A DNA stretch of 64,000 nt from Pithys albifrons albifrons (Eukaryota; Chordata; Aves; Passeriformes; Thamnophilidae): the NCBI RefSeq assembly GCF_047495875.1, contig NC_092497.1, forward strand, positions 73,478,463 through 73,542,462, written 5' to 3'. This document shows, piece after piece, positions 48,607 through 60,649 of the stretch (the stretch's first letter is position 1; every line of letters starts with the position of its first letter). The notes under the pieces were generated by a model, which worked only from the letters and a program-made list of their open reading frames with translations, was not told the DNA's origin and searched no databases. The position numbers and the translations under genes are program-made.

Positions 48607-49117
48607 TGTTGAGGAAACATCCCTGTCTGACATCCAGGAGCCCCTCTGGGAGTCACACTTGCACCCACTGAGCTGGAAACGAGGCCCCTTTGCAGTTCCA
48701 TTCCCCAACTCAGACAGTCAGACTAGGTTTCCATACTGGTTCAACCCAAGGTTTCCCATAGCAGAGCCTCAGACATCCCAGTCCTTAAAATAATCTAATA
48801 AGAAGAAATAACTAAAGAAAAGAATAACAGCTCAAGCCAGGTCCCTCTGAGTGTATTCTGAACAAAGGAAACCCTGGGCTTTTATACCCTCACAGTCCGT
48901 GTGTGGGAAAGTTGGCCCTGTCGGCCCCTGCCATGTCTCTGAATGGCCAGGCCCCTGGCTGGGCCACAGGTCCCCAGGCCCCCAGGCCCCTTGTTATGTG
49001 AAGGGTTGACAGGTCATGGCCTCTTGCCTGAGGATCTTGTCACCCAGAGCTCAAACTGCAGCTCTCACTGCAGTTGCACACCGAGATACCTGCACTGAAT
49101 GTGTTCCTTAAAAACCA
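48607..49117 (-). mobile_element. Solo LTR with 4-bp duplication (ERV1-like)
   Basis: A 511-bp GC-richer unit starts TGTTGAGGAAAC and ends TTCCTTAAAAACCA. It is bounded by the direct repeat CCAC at 48603-48606 and 49118-49121. TG...CA ends and a 4-bp duplication are the pattern of class I (gammaretrovirus-like) insertions. On the minus strand a TATA box (GGGTATAAAAGCCC, about 48877-48890) is followed by CTTTGTTCAGAATAC, which sets the sense direction. No viral genes adjoin. It is unrelated in sequence to families A and B. Confidence 0.72.
48877..48890 (-). promoter_or_regulatory. TATA box of LTR promoter
   Basis: The minus strand reads GGGTATAAAAGCCC, a strong TATA consensus inside the solo LTR. 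Transcription would run towards lower coordinates. Confidence 0.6.
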
Positions 49118-49121
49118 CCAC

Positions 49122-52100
49122 ATTCCTCCACCCTGCACACCTTATAGCAGACATCATCAAGCTGAGGTTAATTCCTATTTACTTTTTCTCCAAATCTCTT
49201 GGCTCCTGTGCACCATCATCTTCAATGAACATCTTCAGTAAACAGGACATTTAAGTGTGTTTGTGTTGTTCAAGCTTGTTGCTGTTTAACCGATTGGATA
49301 ACATCCTGCGTTGATCATTTAAATGAGACAAGGTTTTTACCAGAAAGTACTCTGAAATGTTTGCATCACCAACCTAAGGGGAGATGCATTAATTTTGTTT
49401 ATTTTCTCCCTGATGGATCAGTTTTCAAACATCTTGGAGATTGTAGAATCTCTCCCCCGTCCCTCACATAAACATATCCTTTCCAATCATCTTACTTTAA
49501 AGATTCAAGGTTAATCACTCCCATTGCATTAAGAATTCATTTTTCCTTATGACGAAGAATCTTCCAAGGTTAATTTGAAAGTGCACTTGAGTTAGGGCCT
49601 GCCTTGAAATATTTTGTGTTCCTCCACACATGATCTTGAACCATTAATCTGTGGGTTTGCTGATAGTCTAGGATAAGGCAATACCTACAGAGAAGATTTC
49701 TGCTTTCTGCCTTCCTGGCAGTTCTATAACTTTGGACAGATCTTGAGGTTTGAATGAGAATATATTGTTAATTTGATAAAGTTTGTAACAATTATAGTAA
49801 CTTGAATGTTCTGCCTTAGTGATAGAAAGAAATGAAGTGATTGTTTTGAGCACAAATCCACAAATGCTTTAGGTAAAACAACAGATTGAAGACTGGTTGT
49901 TCCATACTATATAGAGATTTCACTATGTCTTAATATCTGGGAATTGAAATTAGACTGGGACTGATTTGAAATGCTGACTGTAAAACAGCATGGCAGTAGT
50001 AAAGTGAAGTAAGCTGTACCATTTCCCCGTCATCCCAGCCACTAGACATGGATACTAGCTAGCTCTTCATGCTGTGTGTTTTGTAATAGTTCTATCCCAT
50101 AAAATTTCAATATATTGGTAGGTGACATGATACTACATTTCCAACTTGAGTTTCTAGTGAAAATCTTACTGGTTTTGTTTTGGAAATTTGCTTCACAATC
50201 CAGAAGAAGTGAAATTTTAGGGTCAAATTTTTTTTAAAAATGGAAGTTGAAGAACCACATGAACAATGCTCACTCCTTCTGCAACATGCATGTGAGCATG
50301 TGGCCACCTGACTGATGCTTGCAACTTCAGTAACACAGACAGATGCTTTTAATCAAATGTGTATTTTTACATATGCTGACTTGGAATCCCTCCTCTGAAA
50401 TTCTGAATACATTGTTGGTTGTACTCTAGGTATGTGGATATACAACTAATACCAGTAATTAATCACTTGAGATTTCTTTTTGGGTTGATTCTCTAGAGCG
50501 TTTTGTGTGAACTCTATATCTAAGCACAGTGAATCTGAACAATGCTAACAAATCAAGATGGTAGGTTTTACACTCATTTTGCTCAGCTAGAAGCAGCTGC
50601 CCAGGACAGAGTCAGAGAGTGAATACTAGTGGAATTAGGCCCTGTATTTTAAGCCTTCTTTTTCAGGGATTTCAATAGCATTAATTAATTCTCATCATCC
50701 TGCTCTGTGTAGCTAAAAAATTTAAATATCTCTATTTTATGGATGGATAAAATTAGTCATATAGAGGTTAAGTGATTTGTACAAGGTCATGTAGTAACTC
50801 TGTAGCAGGGGTGAGCGCAGAATTAGAAGTCACAACCTCTGTTACCTTGGGCTAATGATGAGTCCACATGCCACGTGTTATCCATTTGTAAATGACAAAT
50901 ACTCTGATGAGGGCAGACTATAAATTAAGTATTTAAGAGATTCGTTGTAAAGCTCTTCATATTGTATGTATCATAAAGGGGTTCAAGTGCACCTGATAAG
51001 ACATCAGATTCTCTGTGTTGAGAATGAGCCTTGCTCTCTTCAGATCTATACTTTTCACTTGGTGACATGCATAACTGCATGGGCAAAATGAACTATATCA
51101 AAAACTCAGTTTTTATCCCAGTGCTTGTTGAAAAAGTCCATGTACAAGACCGTAGAGATAAACAAAACAATGAAATGAAACTCTCACTTTTGTCCTTGAG
51201 AGAGCATGAATGCACTGTGTATGCCAAAAAACATAGGTTCTTGCAGGTTCTGCAGTGAGCAGCCTTTCTAAATCTCTGAAAGTCAAGGAAATCTTCCATT
51301 GCTGCAATACATCATTTTCTGCAGTTGCCAGCACTGCTGGAGCAAACACAACTTTCCGTGGCTATCTCACCTGTATAATTTAGTGGTAATTGTATGGCTT
51401 TGGGATATAGGTTACACTTCTTGATTCTGCTTTTCACAGAACAAAATATATGTCTCTGTTAAATGACATAGCCCTGACTGGACTTGTGGTAGTGGAGTGG
51501 GGAAACCATGACATTCAAGGCATTTATTTATGAAGAAGAGAAATTGTGTTTGTCAGGTTCAGATAAAGCTTATTGTTTCAGCCTTGGAGAACAGACAAGA
51601 TACAGATCCCTAATAACTTGGCAGTTTAAAGTAAAACAAAATGTGAGGATGGTAAAAACAGGAAGGGAAATCTCCCTGCTTTAAAATAATTTAAATTTTA
51701 TTTAAATGTAATTAAAATGAATCATTTATAGAATTGGCTGAATTACTAACTGGAACTAAACTGCTAGATAGTACCATTGCATGAATTATCAGTCAGAGGT
51801 GAGTGACATGTTTTTCTGGTTTGCATTCTGATGGTCCATCAAGATAAGGACTGAGTTATCATTTTTCTTTTTTTTTTAATATGTATTGTACTAGGCACAA
51901 TGAAAACCCACAACAGATGTCCCTGTCTAAAAGACCCTACAGTCAAAAACATGGTTAGTGAGAAAATAAATTGGTAAAGTGCTATCTCATTGGTTTATTT
52001 CCTTTACTTTCACTTTAAAAAATTCATGTATTGTAATTTTTATTACAGTAACAGGGGATGAGAAAGTTGCAGTTGGGTGAAGGAGATGAAGAAACAGCAG

Positions 52101-54709
52101 AAAATTAATTAGAAAGGAAAGAGGGCACCACAGTGGCAGTGTGGCAGGAGGAGTGAAAGGCAAAAGCAGAATAGGAGAGAAAGAATGGAGTTTAGCTGGT
52201 GGTGGGGAGCTAGGGAAGTATCTTAGAGTAGGTGTCGAGAAGGGGCCTTTCCTACAAAATTTAAAAAGGGCAGGGACTCTCAGAGAGTTTAATCCCTCTT
52301 TCTTCTGAGCTACTTTGTCCTAGGGAACACCATTAGATTTGTAACACTAATTAGCAATCCAGGAGCGAACAGCAGAAGCTTCAGATTAGTCCTGATGTTG
52401 ATGGTTTGGATCTATTTGTTAAAAAGTACTTTGACCCTTCCATCATGTACATTTGTCCCTACATTGCCTGCTTTCACTATTTTTTAATGATTACAGAGAT
52501 ACCCTATTGTTGAGGTGATTTTTATTTATTATCATGGATTTAGTCAAAATGGTGGGGGCAGAATGGAGGATGTTGGTCGGAAGGAGGTACATTTAATATA
52601 TTGATGTGAGGCCTGTAAGATCTGAGATAAAGCACAACCATTACCTTCTCATACCTTTGCATTACTAGCCATTACTGTATGACATGGTGCAGAAAGGCTG
52701 TTAGTGAAGGCTAATGCCTATACAGCTGGTGTAATGAAGAAACGGGAGGTTTAGGCACAGGAAACCACAGTTCCAACAGAAGGAGCTGAAAAGATATAGA
52801 TAAGATTAGTGACATATGTAAAGGCACAGATAATGTGTGACAGAGTCTGCCCAGCTGAATAGGCTGAAGCCAGCAGTAATAGGAAGCCCATGTTCTCCCT
52901 AATCCTCCCAGATAAGCTGTTCCATCCAGAATTATCAGCCAACAATCTTCAGGGTATCAGGCTGAAAATGAAGTTTCAGACTGCTTTGATTCCTCATCCA
53001 TAAATGAGAAAGTGCCTGAAGGATCTTTATTTATTCTCGCTTCCTCCGAAACACTCTTCAAAAAGTGCCAATATACTAGCAACAGATGCATAAAGCCTCA
53101 CTTACTTTGATTGACGGAACACGATATAATGCAACTCTCACTTGACATTTCAGTTTCATAAGGCTTCAAGCAAGTGTTTGTGTGTGTGTAACTTTAAAAC
53201 TTCGCAAGGAAAAGAAAAGGGGATATATGCAAACTTCAAGAAAATGTTTTCTGAACAGAATACAATATTTCCCTTTTTTCAAGATCCTGTATGACAAGTA
53301 ATTTCAGTGTATTGTTTCAGTTCCGTGTTTATTAAATGCCTGCAATATTTGCACTGTTGGCTATTGTAGACTTTCAAAATAATTGATATATATGTCCCCA
53401 GGAAATACGTTCAATTTGAAGAGAAGGACTTTAGGACAAACTTTCAAAGTATGAATGAGTATGAAAAGGAATATGGATTCATATCTTCCTTCAAATAATT
53501 AAAATTATGAAAATGATACCAGAAAAAATTTTGTTGGGTTTTGTGTTTCTATTTTATATAGAGTTGAAGGGAGAATACTGGCACCCACCTGTGGTGTGTC
53601 CGTTTTCCTGCTTTAGTCTAACTCCCCTGAGGGAGTCATCTGGGCAATGGTTATGAGAAGTACTTGCACTACATCCTCATTAGATTTTATGCCTTAATAC
53701 TTTGTTCTATTCTGACACATGGTTTGCCTGGAGATTCTAATGACACTACATTCTAAACATGTGAACACTCCAGAACACTGAGAGTGCTTGGAAATTAATT
53801 TGTATCTGGAAAGAAAGGAATCTCTCTGAAAGAATCTATAACCCACAACCCTTTATGATAGGGTGCATCTGCTCTTCCTAATGAGGAATGCTTTTCACCT
53901 CTGAAGGAAAAGAAAAAAACTAGGTGTTTAAATTTTGTTGGAGGAAAAACCACAACCATAATCAAAGGGAACTATCAGATTTCTTACTTTTTATTTACAA
54001 TGGACAAAGATCATTAGCTAAAATCTAGCTAGTAGAAGAACATTAAAAGAGGCAAATTGTTCCTGAATATTAACAGGAAACTTCAAAGAAAGGGTGAAGA
54101 AATATAAATGAAACATTCCAAATTTTCTCTTCTCTGCTTACTTTTCCTGTACAAAAAGCTGTAAACTACCTGCCTCCAAATCTGAAAAAGTACTGCTTGC
54201 ACCTGTTAATCAAATGTCATAAAAAGCTACTAATTTTTGCAAAGCTACTTATATTTCAGAATACTAGTTATAAGACAAAATAATAAATATGCAGTCATTT
54301 CAGAAATGCTTGGGGTTTTCATATTTTCTAAGATTTTTTAAGGCAGTAGCTTCTCCAATGCTACAAGCATGATTTTTCTACTTCTTATTATTCCTGCCCA
54401 ACCCTATTTAATGAAACAAAGATAAGCTGACTGAAATGTCCTATGCTGCTTGTTCTTACCACAGTGAAAAGAGTAAAACTGAAGGAAATTTCTTTTTAGC
54501 TAATAGTCAAAACCGTTACATTTTCAGAAACTATATGTGAATTTTCAGAACACTAAATATATTCCTGACTGGTTCTCCAGGGTGTTTTTCATTTTTCATT
54601 TTAGTTTTTTCTATGAGTATGACTGTAAAGAGTTTCTGTTTACCACATCTGTTAGTTAACGTGCAGAAGAGTGGAAGCAGGTCATGAGTTAACATCCCCT
54701 TATGCCACA
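49122..54709. other. Long unique AT-rich stretch, no gene seen
   Basis: No ORF resembles a known protein in 5.6 kb. A non-repetitive block at about 52840-53060 (GCCAGCAGTAATAGG... CCATAAATGAGAAAGTGCC) has the look of constrained non-coding DNA, but this is only an impression. Confidence 0.45.
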
Positions 54710-54715
54710 GTGGGG

Positions 54716-55284
54716 TGTAGGAGAGATGGTCTCTGCAGGTCCCTTTGAGCCAGGGAGCATGCACGAGAGATGTTCCCTCAGGGAGACTCGTGGCAAGAAC
54801 ACTTTATTGCAAAATCACGAGGCTTTTATAGGTTTCTGAGGGGAAGGTGCTTGAACTTGGACAGGATTGGGTAAGGGCTCTGAAAGGGGAATGACTTGGA
54901 TGCTCGGCTAGTAAATAGGGAAAATGGGTGTATCAAAACCAGTAGGAATCCAGGAACTGGGAATAGATGAGTGAGATAACCAATGGGGTTTGAACAGAGG
55001 AGGAAACTGACAGGAGAGGTGGGAGTGGCACCCATGGCTACATCTGCATCTTGAGGCAGGATGATCTCAACACGGTTCAGACCTGGTCCATACTGATGGG
55101 GAAGCCCTGGCAAGTCCTGGCTGCTGCCTGCCATGGCAGCATTGGCAGCCCCCGTGGTGGCTGTGTTGGGAGGAGAGGGACAGGGATGCCCTCCAGGTGG
55201 GGGAGTCCCGACCCAGGAGACAATCCCCCACGCCTCAGCAGCATGATGACTCATCAGGAACAATGCCTTGGGGGGAACACATAG
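54716..55284 (-). mobile_element. LTR-like unit with TATA box and adjacent AATAAA
   Basis: On the minus strand the unit has CCTATAAAAGCC (about 54821-54832) and, 15 bases further on, GCAATAAAGTG (AATAAA at 54803-54808), then a GAGTCTCCCTGAGGGAAC region ending with CTCTCCTACA. That is a U3-R-U5 order with a very short R, as in class II avian retroviruses. A 6-bp direct repeat GTGGGG at 54710-54715 and 55285-55290 could be the target duplication. The inner end on the right lacks the expected CA, so this boundary is uncertain. The 145-codon frame at 54826-55263 is LTR sequence. Confidence 0.55.
54803..54832 (-). promoter_or_regulatory. TATA box and polyadenylation signal of LTR
   Basis: The TATA box (TATAAAAG on minus) and the AATAAA hexamer are separated by about 15 bases, so the hexamer precedes or overlaps the expected cap site. 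Such spacing is seen in retroviruses with a short R region. Confidence 0.5.
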
Positions 55285-55290
55285 GTGGGG

Positions 55291-56263
55291 TGGCTAGCAT
55301 GTGAGGGGGGGATGACAGTAAAAACTTTTGAATTAGAAACCTATACAAGTAAAACTCATAACTTTCAAACTCCCACAAACAAAGTCTTTCATGTATGCAG
55401 TTAATACAGTCTGGGTTACTCACCAGTGCCGTTCACCATGTGGGTCTATATCAGAGCTTGTTCTTTCCATATTTCATAGTCCTGTTTGTTTCCCACAATC
55501 CCCATCACTGAATGCAGGGACAGGATTAACAGCGATCTCCAAACCAAGGAATCCTGAGGGAAAACTTCAGCAATGGAGACTGAATCTCAGATAGAGTTAG
55601 AAAGGGGAAGAGGTAAAAGTCAAAAGACATGTACATTTAGAAATGGATAATACATCTTCAGATGCAGACACAATGTGCCTTTCTTGTCTCTTCTTCTTTC
55701 TTGTCCTTCACTACTGGATCATGCACACCTCTTCTGAATTCCTAAAACAGACAAGCTATAAAACAGGAGACCTGTGCCCAACATTTTATCACAATATACT
55801 GTAGGAAAACAGAAATGTATTTTTGTTCCTGCGCTCTTAATTATAAGAAAGTAGCAAAACTCTTCTGTTACTGGCTTTCTGTTTGCTGAAAATAATAATA
55901 AGAAAAATAAACTAATATTTATGTGTCAAATGTCCTGCTGAGTATTGCAGAACAGCAGCTGGTGAGTAATGTCCAGATTCATGTTTGGAGTCATGAAACA
56001 AAATGGGTCCTCAAATGCAAGTCCCATCAAGGTTGAGGGGTATTGTCCTTACTCAGGTGACATTGCAACTGAATCCTTCTATGTATCTTCAGCCATCTTT
56101 ACCCACATAATTAGTGGACTTGAACAGATGCTGACCTTTTTAATTCACAGATGGCAGAACTTGTGAGTAGGCTAAGGACAAGTCTGTAGGTATTGCTTAA
56201 TAGTCTTCCTCAGCTGCAAGTGATCCCGTGTACATTGCAGCTACACATTTGTCTATGGATATA
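55291..56263. other. Unique DNA, nothing recognised
   Basis: No retroviral internal sequence and no gene recognised. Confidence 0.5.
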
Positions 56264-57005
56264 TGTCCTAGTTCAGCAGGTGGCACCACTGATCACTGTG
56301 TGGGTGTGACTAAAGCTATGTATTCTACACCCTCTATTCATTTCCCATGAACTGTGAACAATGGACCATTTGCAGCAGCTGCCCAGGGCATACCCGACGC
56401 CTCAGAGTGTGAGCTGGGTGTGAAAGACACCTGTGAGATAAGAGCTGTGATAATTCCCTTCCAGCAAGTTGTTAGCACCTCCACACCCAGCCTAATGTGT
56501 CATGTCTGTTAATGGGCCATCAATGATTCCAAATACCCTTTGACTCACAGAGTGAGATTACTCATTGTGTAACTCCCCACCCTGAGGGAGGTACTGGACA
56601 GTCCCACCTGGACCTGAGGGGATATAATCTTGGGGGTTTGGGGCCTTGGGGAACCACTCATCGGATCCAGAGGAGGACCAGAACCTTGACAGGACCACCA
56701 CTTTCAACCAGACTGCGACTAACACTCTTCACCAAACTGCAACTGTCAGCTGCACCAACAGGTTTTTCACTTCCTTTCACTTTGGACTTGGGGGGAACCA
56801 CGTGGGGTTCAGCACAGGAGCTAACAAACCCCTTTGTGTTTTGCCCCAGGGTGCTGGGTCATATTTCTGGGTTCTGTGGGTTAAAACCAATTTCTTTTTG
56901 TGCCATTGCATTTATTGTAAAATTGTTATTAAATTGTAACTCTGACTTATAATCTTTTTTGTGTTGGGTTTATTTCTCCTGCCGGTTTACCTTTAAACCA
57001 GCACA
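56264..57005 (+). mobile_element. Solo LTR, family B copy 1
   Basis: The 742-bp unit runs from TGTCCTAGTTCAGCAGG to TTTACCTTTAAACCAGCACA. It shares with 60650-61458, in order, GTGTGGGTGTGACTAAAGCT, CATTTGCAGCAGCTG, a TATA-like GGATATAATCTTGGGG (about 56619-56634), GGATCCAGAGGAGGAC, GGGTGCTGGGTCATA and ATTAAATTGTAACTCTGACTT. The TATA-like box and the later ATTAAA agree with plus as sense. Flanking pentamers ATATA and ATGTG agree at only three positions. No coding remnants. Confidence 0.83.
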
Positions 57006-59140
57006 ATGTGGAAAAAGCCTTCCGGTACCATATTTATTTTTTAAGTGAATACTATTCCTCAGCTATGCTTTAGAATGGGCTTTGACTGCCGAAAAGCAAA
57101 GCAGAGTTAAAAGATGTCTCTTTGTGTACCAGTGAGTCCCTGCTTTGTCCATACATCACTGTTGTTGAGCATGTGAAAAGGGACAAAACAGAAAAAAAAA
57201 AGATTGAGAAGAAAATGTGCTAAAAAGGAAACGTCCTGTTGACTTTAAACAGCCATATTGAAGACATTATTTTGAGGACAAACAGGACATGGAGACAATT
57301 CGGGAAACTATTGTTTTTCTCAAAGACTTATGAAAGTCTGTTTCCTCCACCCATGAGGATAGGTTAGACCATGAGGTGAAAGCTGGTAAACCTCTACCTA
57401 TATGTATTGTCAAAATTTAGTTAATGTAACTGATGCCTCCAGTGCATTCTGTGCAAGGCAAAATACTTTCTGGAAGTGTTGACATGTCAGCATAGCATGT
57501 ATTTGGGGGAAAAAAAAAAAGAAAAAAGAAAAAAGAAAAAAACAACAAAGAGGAGTTCCAGTGAAGAGTGAAAGGGTTAAAATAATTTGAAATGCCATAC
57601 AAAGTGCTCCTACAGTTTTAAAATGTTAATCAGTTTTGAAAGTGTAAGTCATCCCCTGCTGATAAAGAAAATGAACACAGGAACAGGGGAAAAATTGGAG
57701 TTTCTGAATTAAGAATCTGTGTGGCTTTTCATCAACACTTGGTAGGTAATCCAAAAACTCAAGCCTGTCATCCAGCAGACTGGTGTGCAACTCTGTATTT
57801 TATATAATGCATGTACTTAGCACCACGATGCCTACCTGTGTCTTTTTGGTAGCCATATTTATTATGCAGGCACTGCGGATGACAAAGGAAAGCACTGAGA
57901 CATTTAGAGGTCTCTCTGAAAGTGTCTTTTAACTCATTGATTGCTTTGATTGACAATTACCATGATTCTAACATAGATATTCCCAAAGGTGCTATCACCT
58001 ACTCTACATCCTTTGCTCTGGCTGATTTAACCAAAGTGGAATAAGAGACAAGGGAAATGGGAAGTTGTTTCTCCTCTGTGGGTATTTGTGAAGAGACACC
58101 CTGCCTTCCAGTCCTGCCACAGATGCTTCACTATGGAAGGAAGGAAAAGGGGTTGCATGATTTGTAAATTACATCAGCTTTGCCTTGTAATACAGAGGCT
58201 ATGCTACTATTTTGTTCAGGGCAGGTTTGTTTTTGTTGGTTTTTGGTTGTTGGGTTTTTGTTGTTTGGGGGGTTTTTTTGTTTGAGGTTTTTTTGGGTTT
58301 TTTTGTTTGTTGTTTTTTTCAGGCTGACTTTGTCTTGATACTGATAGTTTCTAGGGCTTACCTTGAAAAGGTAAAACATGAGGACAGGATGATTAATCCT
58401 GGAGGAACCAGGCTGATGAGAACCCTATTCAGGGGGAAAGTCCTCACTGTAAGAAGAGCACGGCATACTTTTTTCTGTTATCTATTATAACCAATGTGGG
58501 GCGAGGAAGGGATAAGAACCAGCAAATATTCAGCATATTTTTCTTCTTTTACTGCAGTCGAGAAGATGCCTTAAACTCCTTGCACAAAGACTAAAATACA
58601 CTAAACATATTTTCTCATTTTAAACTGCAATTTGCTTTCTGTGTGTTTATTTTAAATATGTTCCATTTTATAAATTCAGAACTTGTAAGCTTAGAGTGGC
58701 ATGCTTCTCATAGCCTCGAGCATACTTCTCTGATTTTAACATCCTATTATGCATGGATGAAAAGCTAAGCTAATATCTAATTTTCACCCTCACAACACAG
58801 GCACCTCTGATAAGATGAAAAGTGATTGTTTTTAAGGGATGTTTACTAACATTAGATGAAAGTGGACAAGTGGGCAAGTAAGGAAACAAAGTATGACCCT
58901 GCATTAGAAAATTAGAACTAGGCAATTTTGGCAGGGCACATAGAAAGTACACAACATCCAAAAGAGGGGAAAAGACAATGAGAAAATGCATCATATTAAC
59001 GAACATAAGAGCAAGAGAGGAAAAAACTGTGAGGAAATGCCTAAACCACTTTAAAATGAGCATTAAGTTTCATGCTGTCTATGAATATTGTATGGTCTAT
59101 ATTTTTTATGTCCAAACTGGATGTGTTGTGCATTGCTATG
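57006..59140. other. Unique DNA with A-rich and GT-rich tracts
   Basis: An A-rich GAAAAAA run lies at 57508-57541 and a T/G-rich tract of TTTTTTGG units at 58225-58320. There is no primer-binding site after the LTR and no gag/pol sequence, so this is not the interior of a provirus. Confidence 0.55.
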
Positions 59141-60402
59141 GGCTGCAAGCAGGACCCAGGCAACTACAGGCCTGTCAGCCTGACCTCTGTGCCTGACAGG
59201 GTTATGGAGCAGATCATCCTGAGTGCAATCACACAGCATCTTCAGGGTGGACAAGGGATTAGACCCAGCCAGCATGGGTTTAGGAGGGGCAGGTCCTGTC
59301 TGACCAACCTGATCTCTTTTTACGGTCAGGTGACCCACCTGGTGGATGAGGGTAAGGCTGTGGATGTGGTCTATCTGGACTTCAGCAAGGCCTTTGACGC
59401 TGTCTGCCATAATATACTCCTGGAAAAGCTGGTAGCCCATGGCTGGAGGGTCGGGTCCAGAGAGTGCTGGTGAACGGAGCTGCATCCAGCTGGCGGCCGG
59501 TCACCAGTGGTGTTCCCCAAGGGTCTGTGTTGGGTCCAGTCCTGTTTAACATCTTTATTGATGATTTAGATGAGGGGATTAAGTCCATCATCAGCAAATT
59601 TGCTGATGACACCAAGTTGGGAGGGAGTGTCGATCTGCTGGAAGGCAGGAGGGCTCTGCAGAGGGATCTGGACAGACTTGAGAGATGGGCTGATTCCAAT
59701 GGGATGAAGTTCAATAAGGCCAAGTGCCAGGTCCTGCACTTTGGCCACAACAACCCCCTGCAGAGCTACAGGCTGGGCACAGAGTGGCTGGAGAGCAGCC
59801 AGGCAGAAAGGGACCTTGGAGTACTAATTGACAGGAAGCTCAACATGAGCCAACAGTGTGCCCAGGTGGCCAAGAAGGCCAATGGGATCCTGGCCTGTAT
59901 CAAAAATAGTGTGGCCAGCAGGACCAGGGAAGTGATCCTTCCCCTGTACTCTGCGTTGGGGAGGCCACGCCTTGAGTATTGTGTTCAGTTCTGGGCCCCT
60001 CAGTTCAGAAAGGATATTGAGGTGCTGGAGCGAGTCCAGAGAAGAGCAACAAGGCTGGTGAAGGGACTGGAGCACAAGTCCTATGGGGAGAGGCTGAGGG
60101 AGCTGGGGTTGTTTAGCTTGGAGAAGAGGAGGCTCAGAGGTGACCTCATCACTGTCTAGAACTACCTGAAGGGAAGTTCTAGCCCGGTGGGGGTTGGTCT
60201 CTTCTCCCAGGCACTCAGCAATAGGACAAGGGGGCACAGGCTTAAGCTCTGCCAGGGGAAATTTAAGTTGGATATCAGAAAAAAATTCTTTCCAGAGAGA
60301 GTAATCAGGCATTGGAATGGGCTGCCCAGAGAGGTGGTGGATTCACCACCCCTAGAGATTTTTAAACGCAGATTGGACGTGGCGCTGAGTGCCGTGATCT
60401 AG
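59141..60402 (+). pseudogene. CR1 ORF2 RT/C-terminal part, one deletion and one stop
   Basis: The frame opens with NYRPVSLTSVPDRVMEQ and holds motif [19 protein letters not shown] (about 59366-59412). Near 59441 about 40 bp are missing compared with the copy at 30115, changing frame. The second frame (from 59464) carries [16 protein letters not shown], the catalytic FADDTKLGG (about 59602-59628), [13 protein letters not shown] and [14 protein letters not shown] at 60157-60159, where NYLKG normally follows a Tyr, cuts it. The same frame then continues ([19 protein letters not shown]... [16 protein letters not shown]) to its natural end at 60402. Everything downstream of the deletion would be a single ORF but for that one stop. 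Confidence 0.87.
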
Positions 60403-60492
60403 TAAATGGACTAGAGTTGGACCAATGGTTGGACTCGATGATCTTGGAGGTCTTTTCCAACCCAATCGATTCTATGACTCTATGATTCTATG
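59141..60492 (+). mobile_element. Young-looking CR1 LINE, 5'-truncated
   Basis: The copy begins abruptly inside the RT domain (GGCTGCAAGCAGGACCCAGG) and continues to a complete CR1 3' end: TTGGACTCGATGATCTTGGA near 60430, then TTCTATGACTCTATGATTCTATG ending at 60492. It closely resembles the copy at 30115-32313 in every shared block but reads with fewer changes, so the two are probably the same or sister subfamilies. Confidence 0.92.
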
Positions 60493-60649
60493 TGAGAGTG
60501 TGTGCAACAACTATGGAGCAGAGAATAAGTGGTATCTTTCTTCTTCCAAAGACATGTCAATATGAGCTCACATACAGAAGTTTACCTCCTTATATTGAAA
60601 TAAGTACTATTTTTCATCTTGATAAACATAACTGTTAAGGAGCTGTCAA

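Noticed and set aside
54826..55263. 145-codon minus-strand ORF as a gene
   Set aside because: It lies wholly inside an LTR-like unit, upstream of its TATA box, and shows no family similarity.
58131..58490. ORFs rich in Asn/Lys on minus and Phe/Gly on plus
   Set aside because: They are caused by the TTTTTTGG low-complexity tract at 58225-58320.
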